From positions 264,028 through 328,027 of the forward strand of contig NZ_JAGGLR010000012.1 of assembly GCF_017874715.1 (NCBI RefSeq): DNA of 64,000 nt, read 5' to 3'. Positions within the stretch are counted from its first letter, which is position 1. Each line of letters opens with the position of its first letter. Below the pieces are notes generated by a model. The model ran no database searches and was not told the DNA's origin. It saw nothing but the letters and a program-made list of their open reading frames with translations. The position numbers and the translations under genes were made by a program. Shown here piece after piece: positions 1-7,800 of this stretch. Origin of the DNA: Streptomyces iranensis (lineage in GTDB: Bacteria > Actinomycetota > Actinomycetes > Streptomycetales > Streptomycetaceae).

Positions 1-1
1 G

Positions 2-175
2 CCCGAGGACGTCTCCGGCCTCATCTCCTTCCTCGCCTCCCCCCAGGGCTCGTACATCACCGGCACGACCGTCGTCGTCGACGGCGGGGCCGATGCCTGG
101 GGTGCCGGTCACCCCGTACCCGACGTACCCCACCACCTCACCACGCCGGACTCGTCCCCTAAGGACAACCCATGA
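2..175 (+). CDS. Short-chain dehydrogenase/reductase, C-terminal end (5' part outside window)
   Basis: This is the last 57 codons of a gene entering from the left edge. The segment reads PEDVSGLISFLASPQGSYI and then TGTTVVVDGG, the standard C-terminal signature of classical SDR oxidoreductases (beta7 strand and cofactor-side loop). A roughly 28-residue tail rich in Pro, His and Asp follows. The stop overlaps the next start as ATGA, so it is translationally coupled to the acyl-CoA synthetase and is very likely part of the same catabolic operon, perhaps as a hydroxyacyl or alcohol dehydrogenase. Its substrate cannot be read from this fragment. Confidence 0.85.
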   Translation, partial: PEDVSGLISFLASPQGSYITGTTVVVDGGADAWGAGHPVPDVPHHLTTPDSSPKDNP

Positions 176-2247
176 GCCTCTCCGCCACTGAGCGGCGCGT
201 TCCCGAACGCGACCTGGGACCACTCTTCGCACCGAACGCGGTCGCCATCGTCGGAGCCAGCAACGACCAGACCAAGTGGGGCAACTGGATCAGTGTGCAG
301 GCGCTGCGCATGCGGGGGCGCCGCCCGGTGTACCTGGTCAACCGCCGTGGTGAACCGGTACTCGGCGAACGCGCCTACCGTTCCATGGCCGAACTCCCCC
401 AGTGCGCCGACCTCGCGGTGATCGCCGTCCCGGCGGCCGGGTTCGAGTCGGCCGTCGAGGACGCGCTCGCCGCCGGGGCGCGCGCCATCGTCGGCATCAC
501 CGCGGGCTTCGCGGAGCTCGGCACGGAGGGCGAGGCGCGGCAGTCGGCGCTGGCCCGGCGGGTGCGCGAGGCGGGGGCCGTGCTGCTGGGCCCGAACTGC
601 CTGGGCGTCCTGGACAGCGGCAGTGAGCTCTATCTGTCCTCCAATCCGCTGCCGCCCGGCTCGGTGGGCCTGATCTCGCAGAGCGGCAACATGGCCCTGG
701 AGCTCAGCCGGATCCTCTCCGAGCGGGGGCTCGGCTTCTCCCGCTTCGCCTCGCTCGGCAACCAGGCCGATCTCACCGTGGCCGACCTCATCCGTGCGTA
801 CACCGTGCATCCGGAGACCAAGCTGATCGCGGTGTACAGCGAGGACTTCGGCGACGGGCGGGACTTCGTGGCCGCGGCCGCCGAGGCCACCACCATGGGC
901 AAGCCCGTGGTGCTGCTCACGGTCGGCGCCAGCGAGGCGTCCGTACGCGGCGCCAAGTCGCACACCGGGGCGCTGGTCAGCGACAGCTCGGTGATCGACG
1001 CGGCCTGCCGGGCCGCCGGGATCGACCGGGTGGCCAGCCCCCGGCAGATGGCCGGCCTGCTGGAGGCGCTGCATCTGTTCGGCGCGGCCCCCGCCCGCAG
1101 GGTGGCGGTGCTCGCCGACGGCGGCGGCCATGCCTCGGTCGCCTGTGACCTGGCCGAGCGGTACGGGCTGTCCGTGCCGGAGTTCGACGCCGGGCTGTCA
1201 CAGCGGCTGCGTGACCATCTGACGCCGTCGGCGGGGGTGGGCAACCCGGTGGACCTGGCGGGCATGGGAGAGAAGGACGTCACCTCCTTCGCCCGGGTGC
1301 TGGGCGATCTGCTCGACGCGCCGGACACCGACTCGGTCCTGATCACCGGATACTTCGGCGGCTACGGCGAGTACAGCGCCGCCCTCGCCACGGCCGAGGT
1401 CGAGACCGCGGCCGAGATGGGCGAGCTGGTGCGCGACCGCTGCAAGCCGGTGGCCGTGCACACCATGTATCCCTACAGCGATGCCGCCGAGGAGCTGCAG
1501 CGGCGCGGCGTCCCGGTCTTCCGCGCCATCGAGGAGGCGGCCCGCAGCCTCGGGATGCTGGCCGGGCGCACCGCCGCCGACCCCGCGCTGCGTCCCCTCC
1601 CCGACCCGGCGCCACCGGTCACGGACGACGGCTACTGGAGCGCACGCGAGCTGATCCGCGCCGCGGGCGTGGACTTCCCGGCGGCGCGCCTGGTCACGTC
1701 GGTGGACGAGGCCGTGGCGGCGGCCCGTGAGATCGGCGGCGGGGTCGTGGTCAAGGCGCTCGGCCTGCTGCACAAGTCCGACTCCGGGGGTGTCGCGCTC
1801 GGGCTGGAGGGCGACACGGCGGTCCGTACCGCCGTCGCCGACATGGCCGAGCGGCTGTCCCCGCCGGGGTACTGCGTCGAGGCCATGGCGGATCTGCGCG
1901 ACGGTGTCGAGCTGATCGTCGGTGTCCGGCGCGACCCCCGCTTCGGGCCGGTCACCATGCTCGGCCTCGGCGGGGTCACCACCGAGGTGCTGCGCGACGT
2001 GGACTTCGCCCTCGCCCCGCTCACCCCCGGACAGGCCCGTGAGCTGCTGGACCGGCTGCGCTCCGCCGCCCTGCTGCACGGCGTACGCGGCCGGCCCGCC
2101 GTCGACCTCGACGCACTCGTCCACACCATCGCCGCCATCACCGACGTGGCGGCGGCCCACCCGGAGATCGCCGAGCTGGAGGTCAATCCGCTGCTCGCCA
2201 CTCCGCGCGGATGCCAGGGCCTGGACGCCCGCATCGTCCTGGGCTGA
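172..2247 (+). CDS. NDP-forming acyl-CoA synthetase (acetate--CoA ligase family), single-chain
   Basis: A 691-residue fused-chain acid-thiol ligase that forms an acyl-CoA from a carboxylic acid, CoA and ATP through a phosphohistidine intermediate. The N-terminal CoA-binding Rossmann domain has VAIVGASNDQTKWGN near residue 25. A central succinyl-CoA-ligase-like domain follows, with GPNCLGVL near 140 and the conserved SHTGAL segment near 264 that carries the catalytic His. The C-terminal ATP-grasp domain starts near residue 490 and has VVKALGLLHKSD. The ATG overlaps the upstream SDR stop by 4 nt. Downstream dehydrogenase and hydratase genes suggest that it activates a carboxylate imported by the NCS1 permease of the same cluster. 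The family is certain; the acid is unknown. Confidence 0.9.
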   Translation: MSLSATERRVPERDLGPLFAPNAVAIVGASNDQTKWGNWISVQALRMRGRRPVYLVNRRGEPVLGERAYRSMAELPQCADLAVIAVPAAGFESAVEDALAAGARAIVGITAGFAELGTEGEARQSALARRVREAGAVLLGPNCLGVLDSGSELYLSSNPLPPGSVGLISQSGNMALELSRILSERGLGFSRFASLGNQADLTVADLIRAYTVHPETKLIAVYSEDFGDGRDFVAAAAEATTMGKPVVLLTVGASEASVRGAKSHTGALVSDSSVIDAACRAAGIDRVASPRQMAGLLEALHLFGAAPARRVAVLADGGGHASVACDLAERYGLSVPEFDAGLSQRLRDHLTPSAGVGNPVDLAGMGEKDVTSFARVLGDLLDAPDTDSVLITGYFGGYGEYSAALATAEVETAAEMGELVRDRCKPVAVHTMYPYSDAAEELQRRGVPVFRAIEEAARSLGMLAGRTAADPALRPLPDPAPPVTDDGYWSARELIRAAGVDFPAARLVTSVDEAVAAAREIGGGVVVKALGLLHKSDSGGVALGLEGDTAVRTAVADMAERLSPPGYCVEAMADLRDGVELIVGVRRDPRFGPVTMLGLGGVTTEVLRDVDFALAPLTPGQARELLDRLRSAALLHGVRGRPAVDLDALVHTIAAITDVAAAHPEIAELEVNPLLATPRGCQGLDARIVLG

Positions 2248-2301
2248 CCCACCCCATCGCACAAGAGCACTCACCCGCGCCACGTCAACAGGAGGAACAC
2301 C

Positions 2302-3474
2302 GTGGAATTCGCCCTCAGCCCCCGTCTGCTCGAACTCAAGCAGCGTGCCGCCGGCCTGACCGGCAAGATCATGCAGTTCGAGGACGAGTGCGAGGCCAAC
2401 AACGGTCTGCCGCCCGAAACCCACGCCGCCATCCGCGAGGAGGTGCTGGCCCATGGCCTGCAGGCCATCAACATGCCCGCCGAGTGGGGCGGCGCGGGCC
2501 TGACCATCCTCGAACAGGTCGTCGTCCAGGACGAGTTGGGGAAGCTGACCAACGCCCTGTGGGACGCGGTGTGGCGTCCCGCCAACTGCCTCAGTGCCTG
2601 CACTCCCGAGCAGCGCGAGCGCTACCTCGTCCCGGACATCGAGGGCCGCCGCCGCGATGCCGTGGCCATCACGGAGGAACACGCCGGTTCCGATCCCTCC
2701 CGGATCCGCACCACGGCCACCCGGGACGGCGACGGCTATGTCCTGAACGGCGAGAAGTGGTTCGTGACCGTGGGCGACGCGGCGGACTTCCTCATCGTCC
2801 TGGCCTACGTACAGCCCGACAACGAGCCGACGATGTTTCTCGTCGACAAGGACACCCCCGGTGTCTCGGTCAAGCGCACCCCGCGCTACACCCACACCTT
2901 CGTCTACGAACACCCCGAGTTCCTCTTCCAGGACGTCCGGGTCGGCAGGGACGCCGTCCTCGGCAGGATCGGCGAGGGGTACGACCTGACCCGTGACTGG
3001 TTCACCGAGGAGCGGCTGATGATCGCCGCGCGCACCATCGGCGCCGCCGAGCGCGCGCTGCGGCTGGCCGTCGACTGGGCGAAGGAGCGTGAGCAGGGCG
3101 GGGATGTGCTGATGAACCGTCAGCTCATCCAGGGCATGATCGCCGACTCGGTGACCGAGATCGCCACCAACCGCGCCTTCACCCACCAGGTGGCCTGGGA
3201 GTTCGACCAGGGTGGCGACCGCAAGACCCTGCACGCCAAGGCCGCCACCGCCAAGCTCGCCGCCTCCGAGGCGTCCAACCGGATCGTCGACCGCTGTGTG
3301 CAGATCTTCGGCGGCCGCGGCTATATGCGGGACGTCCCGGTCGAGCGGCTGTGGCGCGAGCTGCGGGTGGACCGGATCTGGGAGGGCACCTCCGAGATCC
3401 AGCGGCTGGTCATCGCCAACGAGGTCGGCAAGCGCGGCCTGGACGACCTGCTGTCCTTCACCGCCGGGAGCTGA
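2302..3474 (+). CDS. Acyl-CoA dehydrogenase
   Basis: A 390-residue FAD-dependent acyl-CoA dehydrogenase of full family length, introducing the alpha,beta double bond of an acyl-CoA. It shows the middle-domain flavin/substrate segment AITEEHAGSDPS near residue 116 and the helical C-terminal domain. The motif RIWEGTSEIQR places the usual catalytic Glu at about residue 361. A GGAGGA ribosome site lies directly before the GTG start. The gene follows the acyl-CoA synthetase by 54 nt and ends just before a very strong hairpin, so transcript levels may step down before the hydratase gene. Chain-length preference cannot be read. In context it performs step 1 of a beta-oxidation-like sequence on the CoA ester made upstream. 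Confidence 0.92.
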   Translation: MEFALSPRLLELKQRAAGLTGKIMQFEDECEANNGLPPETHAAIREEVLAHGLQAINMPAEWGGAGLTILEQVVVQDELGKLTNALWDAVWRPANCLSACTPEQRERYLVPDIEGRRRDAVAITEEHAGSDPSRIRTTATRDGDGYVLNGEKWFVTVGDAADFLIVLAYVQPDNEPTMFLVDKDTPGVSVKRTPRYTHTFVYEHPEFLFQDVRVGRDAVLGRIGEGYDLTRDWFTEERLMIAARTIGAAERALRLAVDWAKEREQGGDVLMNRQLIQGMIADSVTEIATNRAFTHQVAWEFDQGGDRKTLHAKAATAKLAASEASNRIVDRCVQIFGGRGYMRDVPVERLWRELRVDRIWEGTSEIQRLVIANEVGKRGLDDLLSFTAGS

Positions 3475-3483
3475 CCGGCGCCT

Positions 3484-3530
3484 CCGGCGGCAGGGGCCGT
3501 ACGGCCACGCCGAACGGCCCCTGCCGCCGG
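3484..3530 (+). terminator. Strong 17-bp hairpin between acyl-CoA dehydrogenase and enoyl-CoA hydratase genes
   Basis: A perfect 17-bp inverted repeat (left arm 3484-3500, right arm 3514-3530) with a 13-nt loop starts 10 nt after the dehydrogenase stop. There is no clear U-tract, as is common for Streptomyces terminators. It may terminate or attenuate the operon, or stabilise the upstream mRNA 3' end. Confidence 0.7.
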
Positions 3531-3635
3531 GGCACCCCACCGCCGCGCCACCCGGATACCCGGTCACCCGGGCACCCGGCGCGGCAACGACCTGCGACGT
3601 TCCCCAAGCACCAAGGCAGGAGAAGCACCAGCGCC

Positions 3636-4394
3636 ATGACCGTCACCGACACAACACCCGCCGCCTCCCCGGAGGCCGGCACCGTGGAGATCGAGCGCAC
3701 CGGCGAGCACCAGGACATCGCCGTCCTCACGCTGCGGCGGGAGCGGAAGCTCAACGCGCTCTCCACCCATATGGAGTCCGCCCTGCTCGACGCCCTGCGC
3801 GGCCCGCAGGTGCGCACCAGCCGGGCCGTGGTCGTCACCGGAGTACCGCGCGCCTTCTCGGCCGGGGCGGACACCGGCGAGCTGCGCGAGATGACCCCCG
3901 AGGCGATCGCCGACTACTACCGTTCGTCCGGCGCGGTGTACGAGGCGTTCGCCGCCCTCCCCCAGCCCACGGTGGCGGCCCTGTCGGGCTACTGCCTCGG
4001 CGGCGGCCTCGAACTGGCGCTGGCCGCGGACATCCGGGTGGCCGACCCGGACACGGTCTTCGGCCTCCCCGAGGTGGGCATCGGCATTCTGCCCAGCTCC
4101 GGCGGGGTGACCCGGCTGGTACGAGAGGTCGGACCGGCCCGCACCCGCGATCTGGTGCTGCGCGGCCGCCGCTTCGGCGCGCGGGAGGCGTACGCCTGGG
4201 GGCTGGTCGGGGAGATCGCCGAAGGGGGCACCGTCCGGGAGAAGGCGATGGAGATCGCCGCGGAGCTGGCCGGGCAGCCGCGGCTCGCCGTCTCGGTCGC
4301 CAAGCAGGTGATCACGGCCGCCACCGACGCTCCGCGCGAGGCGGCGCTGCTGCTGGAGCAGCTCGCGTACGCCGCGCTCAACCGGACCGGCTGA
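3636..4394 (+). CDS. Enoyl-CoA hydratase/isomerase (crotonase family)
   Basis: A 252-residue crotonase-fold protein. The oxyanion-hole segment AFSAGADTGELREM is followed by the core GYCLGGGLELALAADIRVAD and then FGLPEVGIGILPSSGG. These carry two Glu residues at the positions used by hydratases (LELALAAD and LPEVGIG), which favours water addition to an enoyl-CoA over simple isomerisation. I chose the ATG at 3636 because AGGCAGGAGAA lies about 12 nt upstream and the homology begins shortly after it; the longer open frame from 3351 runs through the upstream hairpin. It is the second beta-oxidation step in this cluster and lies between the dehydrogenase and the permease. Confidence 0.9.
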   Translation: MTVTDTTPAASPEAGTVEIERTGEHQDIAVLTLRRERKLNALSTHMESALLDALRGPQVRTSRAVVVTGVPRAFSAGADTGELREMTPEAIADYYRSSGAVYEAFAALPQPTVAALSGYCLGGGLELALAADIRVADPDTVFGLPEVGIGILPSSGGVTRLVREVGPARTRDLVLRGRRFGAREAYAWGLVGEIAEGGTVREKAMEIAAELAGQPRLAVSVAKQVITAATDAPREAALLLEQLAYAALNRTG

Positions 4395-4474
4395 ACCGGT
4401 CGGCCGCGACCACGACCGTCAGGGGGGATCCGCGCACCACACGCCCGTCCACGCTCGCGCCCAGGAGATACCGC

Positions 4475-5974
4475 ATGGCAGTCAGCACCACCAAGGCGAC
4501 CGGTTCACCGGACACGCCGGGCGCCACTCGGCACCACCGGCCGGTCATCGAGAGCCGGTCGATCGACTATGTGCCCCTCGCCGAACGCCACGGCAAGGTC
4601 TGGCATCTGTTCCCCGTCTGGTTCGCCGGGGACGCGCATCTCGCCACCATCGCCACCGGCGCGATCGGGGTGGCGCTCGGCGGCAATCTGATCTGGACGG
4701 CCATCGCCATCGTGCTCGGCAACGCCCTGGGCACCTTCTTCATGGCCTTCCACTCCACGCAGGGCCCGCAGCTGGGGCTGCCCCAAATGGTCCAGTCCCG
4801 GCCGCAGTTCGGGTTCGTCGGCGCGCTGCTGGTGTGGGTGGTGGCGCTGGTGACGTACATCGGCTACACGGCCTTCAACCAGGTACTGGTCGGCTCAACG
4901 ATGGACCATCTGGCGGACACTCCCCCCTCGGTCAGCTATATCGCCTACGCGGTGATCGGCATCGTGCTCGCCATCGTGGGATACGACTTCATCCACAAGG
5001 CGTCCCGGTGGCTTACGTATCTGACGGGTGCGGGCCTGGCCGTCTTCTCCGTGGGCATCGTGGTGGCCGCCCCCTTCAGCGCGGACCAGCTCGATCTGAG
5101 CGCCTTCGCCCTCGCCCCCTTCCTGATCCAGCTGTTCCACGCCGCCGTCTACCAGCTCTCCTGGTCCATCTACGTCTCCGACTACTCCCGCTACCTTCCG
5201 CCGACGGTGGGGGTGCGCTCCTCGTTCTGGTGGACGTATCTCGGCGCGGGCTTCGGCGGCGCGTGGATGATGCTGGTGGGGGCGGTGGCCGCGGGATTGT
5301 TCCCGAAGCTGGGCCTGGTGGACGCCGTGGTCGGCGCCGGTGACCAGCTGTTCGACGGCTTCGGTGTGGTGCTCCTGCTGTTGTCGGTGATTCCGCTGTT
5401 CACCATCGGCACCCTCAACTTCTACGGTGGCAGCCTCACGTTGCTCTCCAGCATCGACTCGGTGAAGCGGATCCCGCTGACCCTGGGGACCCGTGTCGCC
5501 ACACTGGTGGCCCTGGGCGTGGTCTCCACCGGCCTGGCCTTCAGCGCCAACGATGACTTCCTGACCACCTTCGGGGACTTCCTGATCGTCCTCGGCTACC
5601 TCTTCACCCCGTGGACGGCGATCAACCTGATCGACTTCTATGTGGTGCGGCGTGGCCGCTACTCGATCCGCGAGATCTTCAACCCTTATGGCATCTACGG
5701 CCGTTGGAACTGGCGCGGGCTGACCGCCTATGGCGTCGGCTTCGTCTCGATGCTGCCGTTCGCCGTGATCGGCGGCCTGGAGGGGCCGCTCGCGCACTGG
5801 GTCAAGGGCGCCGATGTCACCATGCTGGTCGGACTCGCCGTATCGTCCCTGCTCTACCTGGTGCTGTGCCGCTCACTCGACATCGACGCCGAGCGCGCCA
5901 TCGTCACCTCCGCCGACGCCGGTCTCGACCCGGACCACACCGGAGACCAGGCGGGGCCCGGACATCACGCATGA
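4475..5974 (+). CDS. NCS1-family permease (cytosine/purine/allantoin type)
   Basis: A 499-residue inner-membrane transporter with about 12 hydrophobic segments. It starts with the NCS1-type entry region (SIDYVPLAERHGKVWHLFPV), then GALLVWVVALVTYIGYTAFN. The end, after the last transmembrane helix, is a hydrophilic tail with DAGLDPDHTGDQ. Members import nucleobases, allantoin, hydantoins, thiamine or related heterocycles with Na+ or H+. The ATG at 4475 follows CAGGAGATACCGC, a good ribosome site; the much longer open frame upstream is a shadow. Its place inside a CoA-ligase/beta-oxidation operon is unusual and suggests that the imported compound carries a carboxylate, possibly on an N-heterocycle. 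That substrate idea is inference only. Confidence 0.88.
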   Translation: MAVSTTKATGSPDTPGATRHHRPVIESRSIDYVPLAERHGKVWHLFPVWFAGDAHLATIATGAIGVALGGNLIWTAIAIVLGNALGTFFMAFHSTQGPQLGLPQMVQSRPQFGFVGALLVWVVALVTYIGYTAFNQVLVGSTMDHLADTPPSVSYIAYAVIGIVLAIVGYDFIHKASRWLTYLTGAGLAVFSVGIVVAAPFSADQLDLSAFALAPFLIQLFHAAVYQLSWSIYVSDYSRYLPPTVGVRSSFWWTYLGAGFGGAWMMLVGAVAAGLFPKLGLVDAVVGAGDQLFDGFGVVLLLLSVIPLFTIGTLNFYGGSLTLLSSIDSVKRIPLTLGTRVATLVALGVVSTGLAFSANDDFLTTFGDFLIVLGYLFTPWTAINLIDFYVVRRGRYSIREIFNPYGIYGRWNWRGLTAYGVGFVSMLPFAVIGGLEGPLAHWVKGADVTMLVGLAVSSLLYLVLCRSLDIDAERAIVTSADAGLDPDHTGDQAGPGHHA

Positions 5975-5988
5975 GCCTTAAGTCACCT

Positions 5989-6025
5989 CCCGCCGGGCGG
6001 GTTCCCACGAATCCTGCCCGGCGGG
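5989..6025 (+). terminator. 10-bp hairpin before the 3-hydroxyacyl-CoA dehydrogenase gene
   Basis: The inverted repeat CCCGCCGGGC (5989-5998) and GCCCGGCGGG (6016-6025) lies between the permease stop and the AGGAGAT ribosome site of the next gene. It may be a weak intercistronic terminator or an mRNA-processing hairpin. There is no T-run. Confidence 0.4.
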
Positions 6026-6044
6026 TCCCGAGGAGATCTCTCTG

Positions 6045-6935
6045 ATGACAAGCACCCACGGCAACCACGACATCCAGCGCGTCGGCGTCGTCGGGGGCGG
6101 GCTGATGGGCTCGGGTATCGCCGAGGTGTGCGCCCGCGCCGGACTCGACGTCCTCGTCGCCGAGTCCGGCACCGACGCCGCGGCCACGGCCCGCATCCGC
6201 GTCGAGACCTCGCTGCTCCGGGCGGCCGACCGTCACAAACTCACCGCCGAAGAGGCGGAAGCGGCTCTGGCCAGGCTCCGGCTGACCACGGACCTGGGGG
6301 ATTTCGCCGACCGTGACCTGGTCATCGAGGCCGTCGCCGAACGCGAGGAGGTCAAGACCTCGGTCTTCGCGACGCTCGACAAGGTGGTGCGGCGGCCCGA
6401 CGCGATCCTCGCCTCCAACACCTCCTCCATTCCCCTCATGCGGCTGGGCACGGCCACCACCCGGCCCGCGCAGGTCATCGGCATCCACTTCTTCAACCCG
6501 GTGCCGGTGCTGCCACTGGTGGAGCTGGTGCCCTCGCTGCTCACGGGAGAGGAGACGGAGGAACGCGCCCGCGCATTCGTCTCCGGCGCCTTGGGCAAGC
6601 AGGTCATCCTCGCCACCGACCGCGCCGGCTTCGTGGTCAACGCGCTGCTGATCCCCTACCTCCTGGCCGCCGTGCGGATGCTGGAGTCGGGCGCCGCGAC
6701 CGCCGCGGACATCGACAACGGTATGACGCTCGGCTGCGCCCATCCCATGGGTCCGCTGGCCCTCGCCGACCTCATCGGACTCGACACCGTCGCGGCCATC
6801 GCCACGTCCCTCTACGAGGAGTACAAGGAGCCGCTGTACGCTCCGCCGCCCCTCTTGCTGCGGATGGTCGAAGCCGGGCTCCTCGGCCGGAAGACGGGAC
6901 ACGGATTCCACACGCATCCTCTGAAGTCCGCATAG
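6045..6935 (+). CDS. 3-hydroxyacyl-CoA (3-hydroxybutyryl-CoA) dehydrogenase
   Basis: A 296-residue NAD(P)-dependent dehydrogenase oxidising an (S)-3-hydroxyacyl-CoA to the 3-oxoacyl-CoA. The N-terminal Rossmann motif is VGVVGGGLMGSGIAEVCA. The mid-region has LVIEAVAEREEVKT and SNTSSIP followed by IGIHFFNPVP, which contains the family's catalytic His and Asn environment. The C-terminal domain has DRAGFVVNALLIPYL and GCAHPMGPLALADLIGLD. AGGAGAT lies 8 nt before the ATG. It completes the synthetase, dehydrogenase, hydratase, hydroxyacyl dehydrogenase series; no thiolase is present in this part of the window. It is clearly paralogous to the gene at 11439-12299. Confidence 0.92.
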   Translation: MTSTHGNHDIQRVGVVGGGLMGSGIAEVCARAGLDVLVAESGTDAAATARIRVETSLLRAADRHKLTAEEAEAALARLRLTTDLGDFADRDLVIEAVAEREEVKTSVFATLDKVVRRPDAILASNTSSIPLMRLGTATTRPAQVIGIHFFNPVPVLPLVELVPSLLTGEETEERARAFVSGALGKQVILATDRAGFVVNALLIPYLLAAVRMLESGAATAADIDNGMTLGCAHPMGPLALADLIGLDTVAAIATSLYEEYKEPLYAPPPLLLRMVEAGLLGRKTGHGFHTHPLKSA

Positions 6936-7050
6936 ACGGCAGCTGGCAGAACGGCGATCTGCGATGGCCGTACCGGCGGCGGATACACCCATCCCCCAGG
7001 CGAGTAGTCTCCAATGACGTCTCAGGGTTGGCAGGTGGAGGGCAAAGGTC

Positions 7051-7521
7051 ATGATCGTGGGTCTCGGCATTTCCGCGTTATGTGCCTTCGGCGCGCTGAT
7101 CGCCCTGGTCGGCGTCATCGCGATGGCGCTTCCGGGGCGGCCCCAGCCGTGGCCGGTGCATCTGATGCAGCGTGGCGCGTTACTGGCCGCCGCTTCCGCG
7201 GCGGCGATTTATGTCCTGGGGCTCTTCGCCGTTCTCACGTCCGAGCAGGAGTTCAACGACGGCGCCGGCTCAGTGCCGGCTCCGGCATGCCGCGAGGGCT
7301 TCGATCCGGACACGGTTCAGCACCTCTCCCATCACCGGTCCTCCTACCTGCCGCTTCGTTTCGACTGCGTCCTCGACGACGGCACGGCCTACTCCAGCGA
7401 TCCCCGCTACGCATGGATGAACTGGATGGCCCTGCTCCTCGCGCTGTCCGGTGCGTTGCTCGCCATCGGCGCGGGCTATGTGACCGAACTCCGGGCCAGA
7501 AAGCGCGCGTTGATCCACTGA
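7051..7521 (+). CDS. Small membrane protein of unknown function
   Basis: A 156-residue protein with three predicted transmembrane segments: residues about 3-28, about 40-63 and, after an extracytoplasmic loop of about 60 residues, about 122-145. The loop holds two Cys (PACREGF and RFDCVLDD) that could form a disulfide outside the membrane. The C-terminal tail is short and basic (ELRARKRALIH), placing it in the cytoplasm. GGAGGGCAAAGGT precedes the ATG. I do not recognise a named family. It stands alone between the beta-oxidation operon and the xylanase, with no operon partner, so function cannot be inferred. Confidence 0.7.
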   Translation: MIVGLGISALCAFGALIALVGVIAMALPGRPQPWPVHLMQRGALLAAASAAAIYVLGLFAVLTSEQEFNDGAGSVPAPACREGFDPDTVQHLSHHRSSYLPLRFDCVLDDGTAYSSDPRYAWMNWMALLLALSGALLAIGAGYVTELRARKRALIH

Positions 7522-7562
7522 TACCGCGCGCCGTCGGCGAAAACGTCATGGCGCCAAAGGCG

Positions 7563-7590
7563 TTGACGCTCCGCGTGAGGCGTCTATCAT
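7563..7590 (+). promoter_or_regulatory. Sigma-70-like promoter upstream of xylanase gene
   Basis: TTGACG at 7563-7568, a 16-nt spacer and TATCAT at 7585-7590 form a good housekeeping-type promoter pointing toward the xylanase. This implies a leader of about 200 nt. I see no convincing gene between 7522 and 7800. Confidence 0.5.
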
Positions 7591-7759
7591 CCCATGGCAT
7601 CCGACAGGCCAGTTGACGTTCGACCATCCGAACGAAGGCTTGGCCGAGGCGGCTTGTGTGTGCCGCACGAACCGGGCACCACCACGGCAGACAGCACCCG
7701 CACCGTCCGCACCGGTACCACCCAGGCACTCCAGGCACTGGCACTCATGGGGCCAATTT

Positions 7760-7773
7760 TGGGAGCGCTCCCA
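7760..7773. promoter_or_regulatory. Perfect CebR-type operator (14-bp palindrome) upstream of xylanase
   Basis: TGGGAGCGCTCCCA is a perfect 14-bp palindrome located 27 nt before the ATG of the GH10-GH62 gene. It is identical to the box known for the LacI-family cello-oligosaccharide repressor CebR of Streptomyces and relatives. The site would place this hemicellulase under cellobiose-type induction. No cebR gene lies in the window, so the regulator would act in trans. Confidence 0.85.
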
Positions 7774-7800
7774 CGGGAGCCCTGATCCCCGAGGAGAGAG

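Noticed and set aside
1198..3567. Long minus-strand open frame opposite the CoA ligase and acyl-CoA dehydrogenase genes
   Set aside because: No domain or ribosome site. It is a shadow of the well-supported plus-strand genes.
3212..4474. In-frame 5' extension of the NCS1 permease
   Set aside because: The extension overlaps the dehydrogenase and hydratase genes and the hairpin. The ATG at 4475 has a good ribosome site and begins where the permease homology starts.
7594..7785. 63-codon open frame in the leader of the xylanase gene
   Set aside because: It lacks a ribosome site and domain and overlaps the CebR operator. The stretch is better explained as a long 5' leader.
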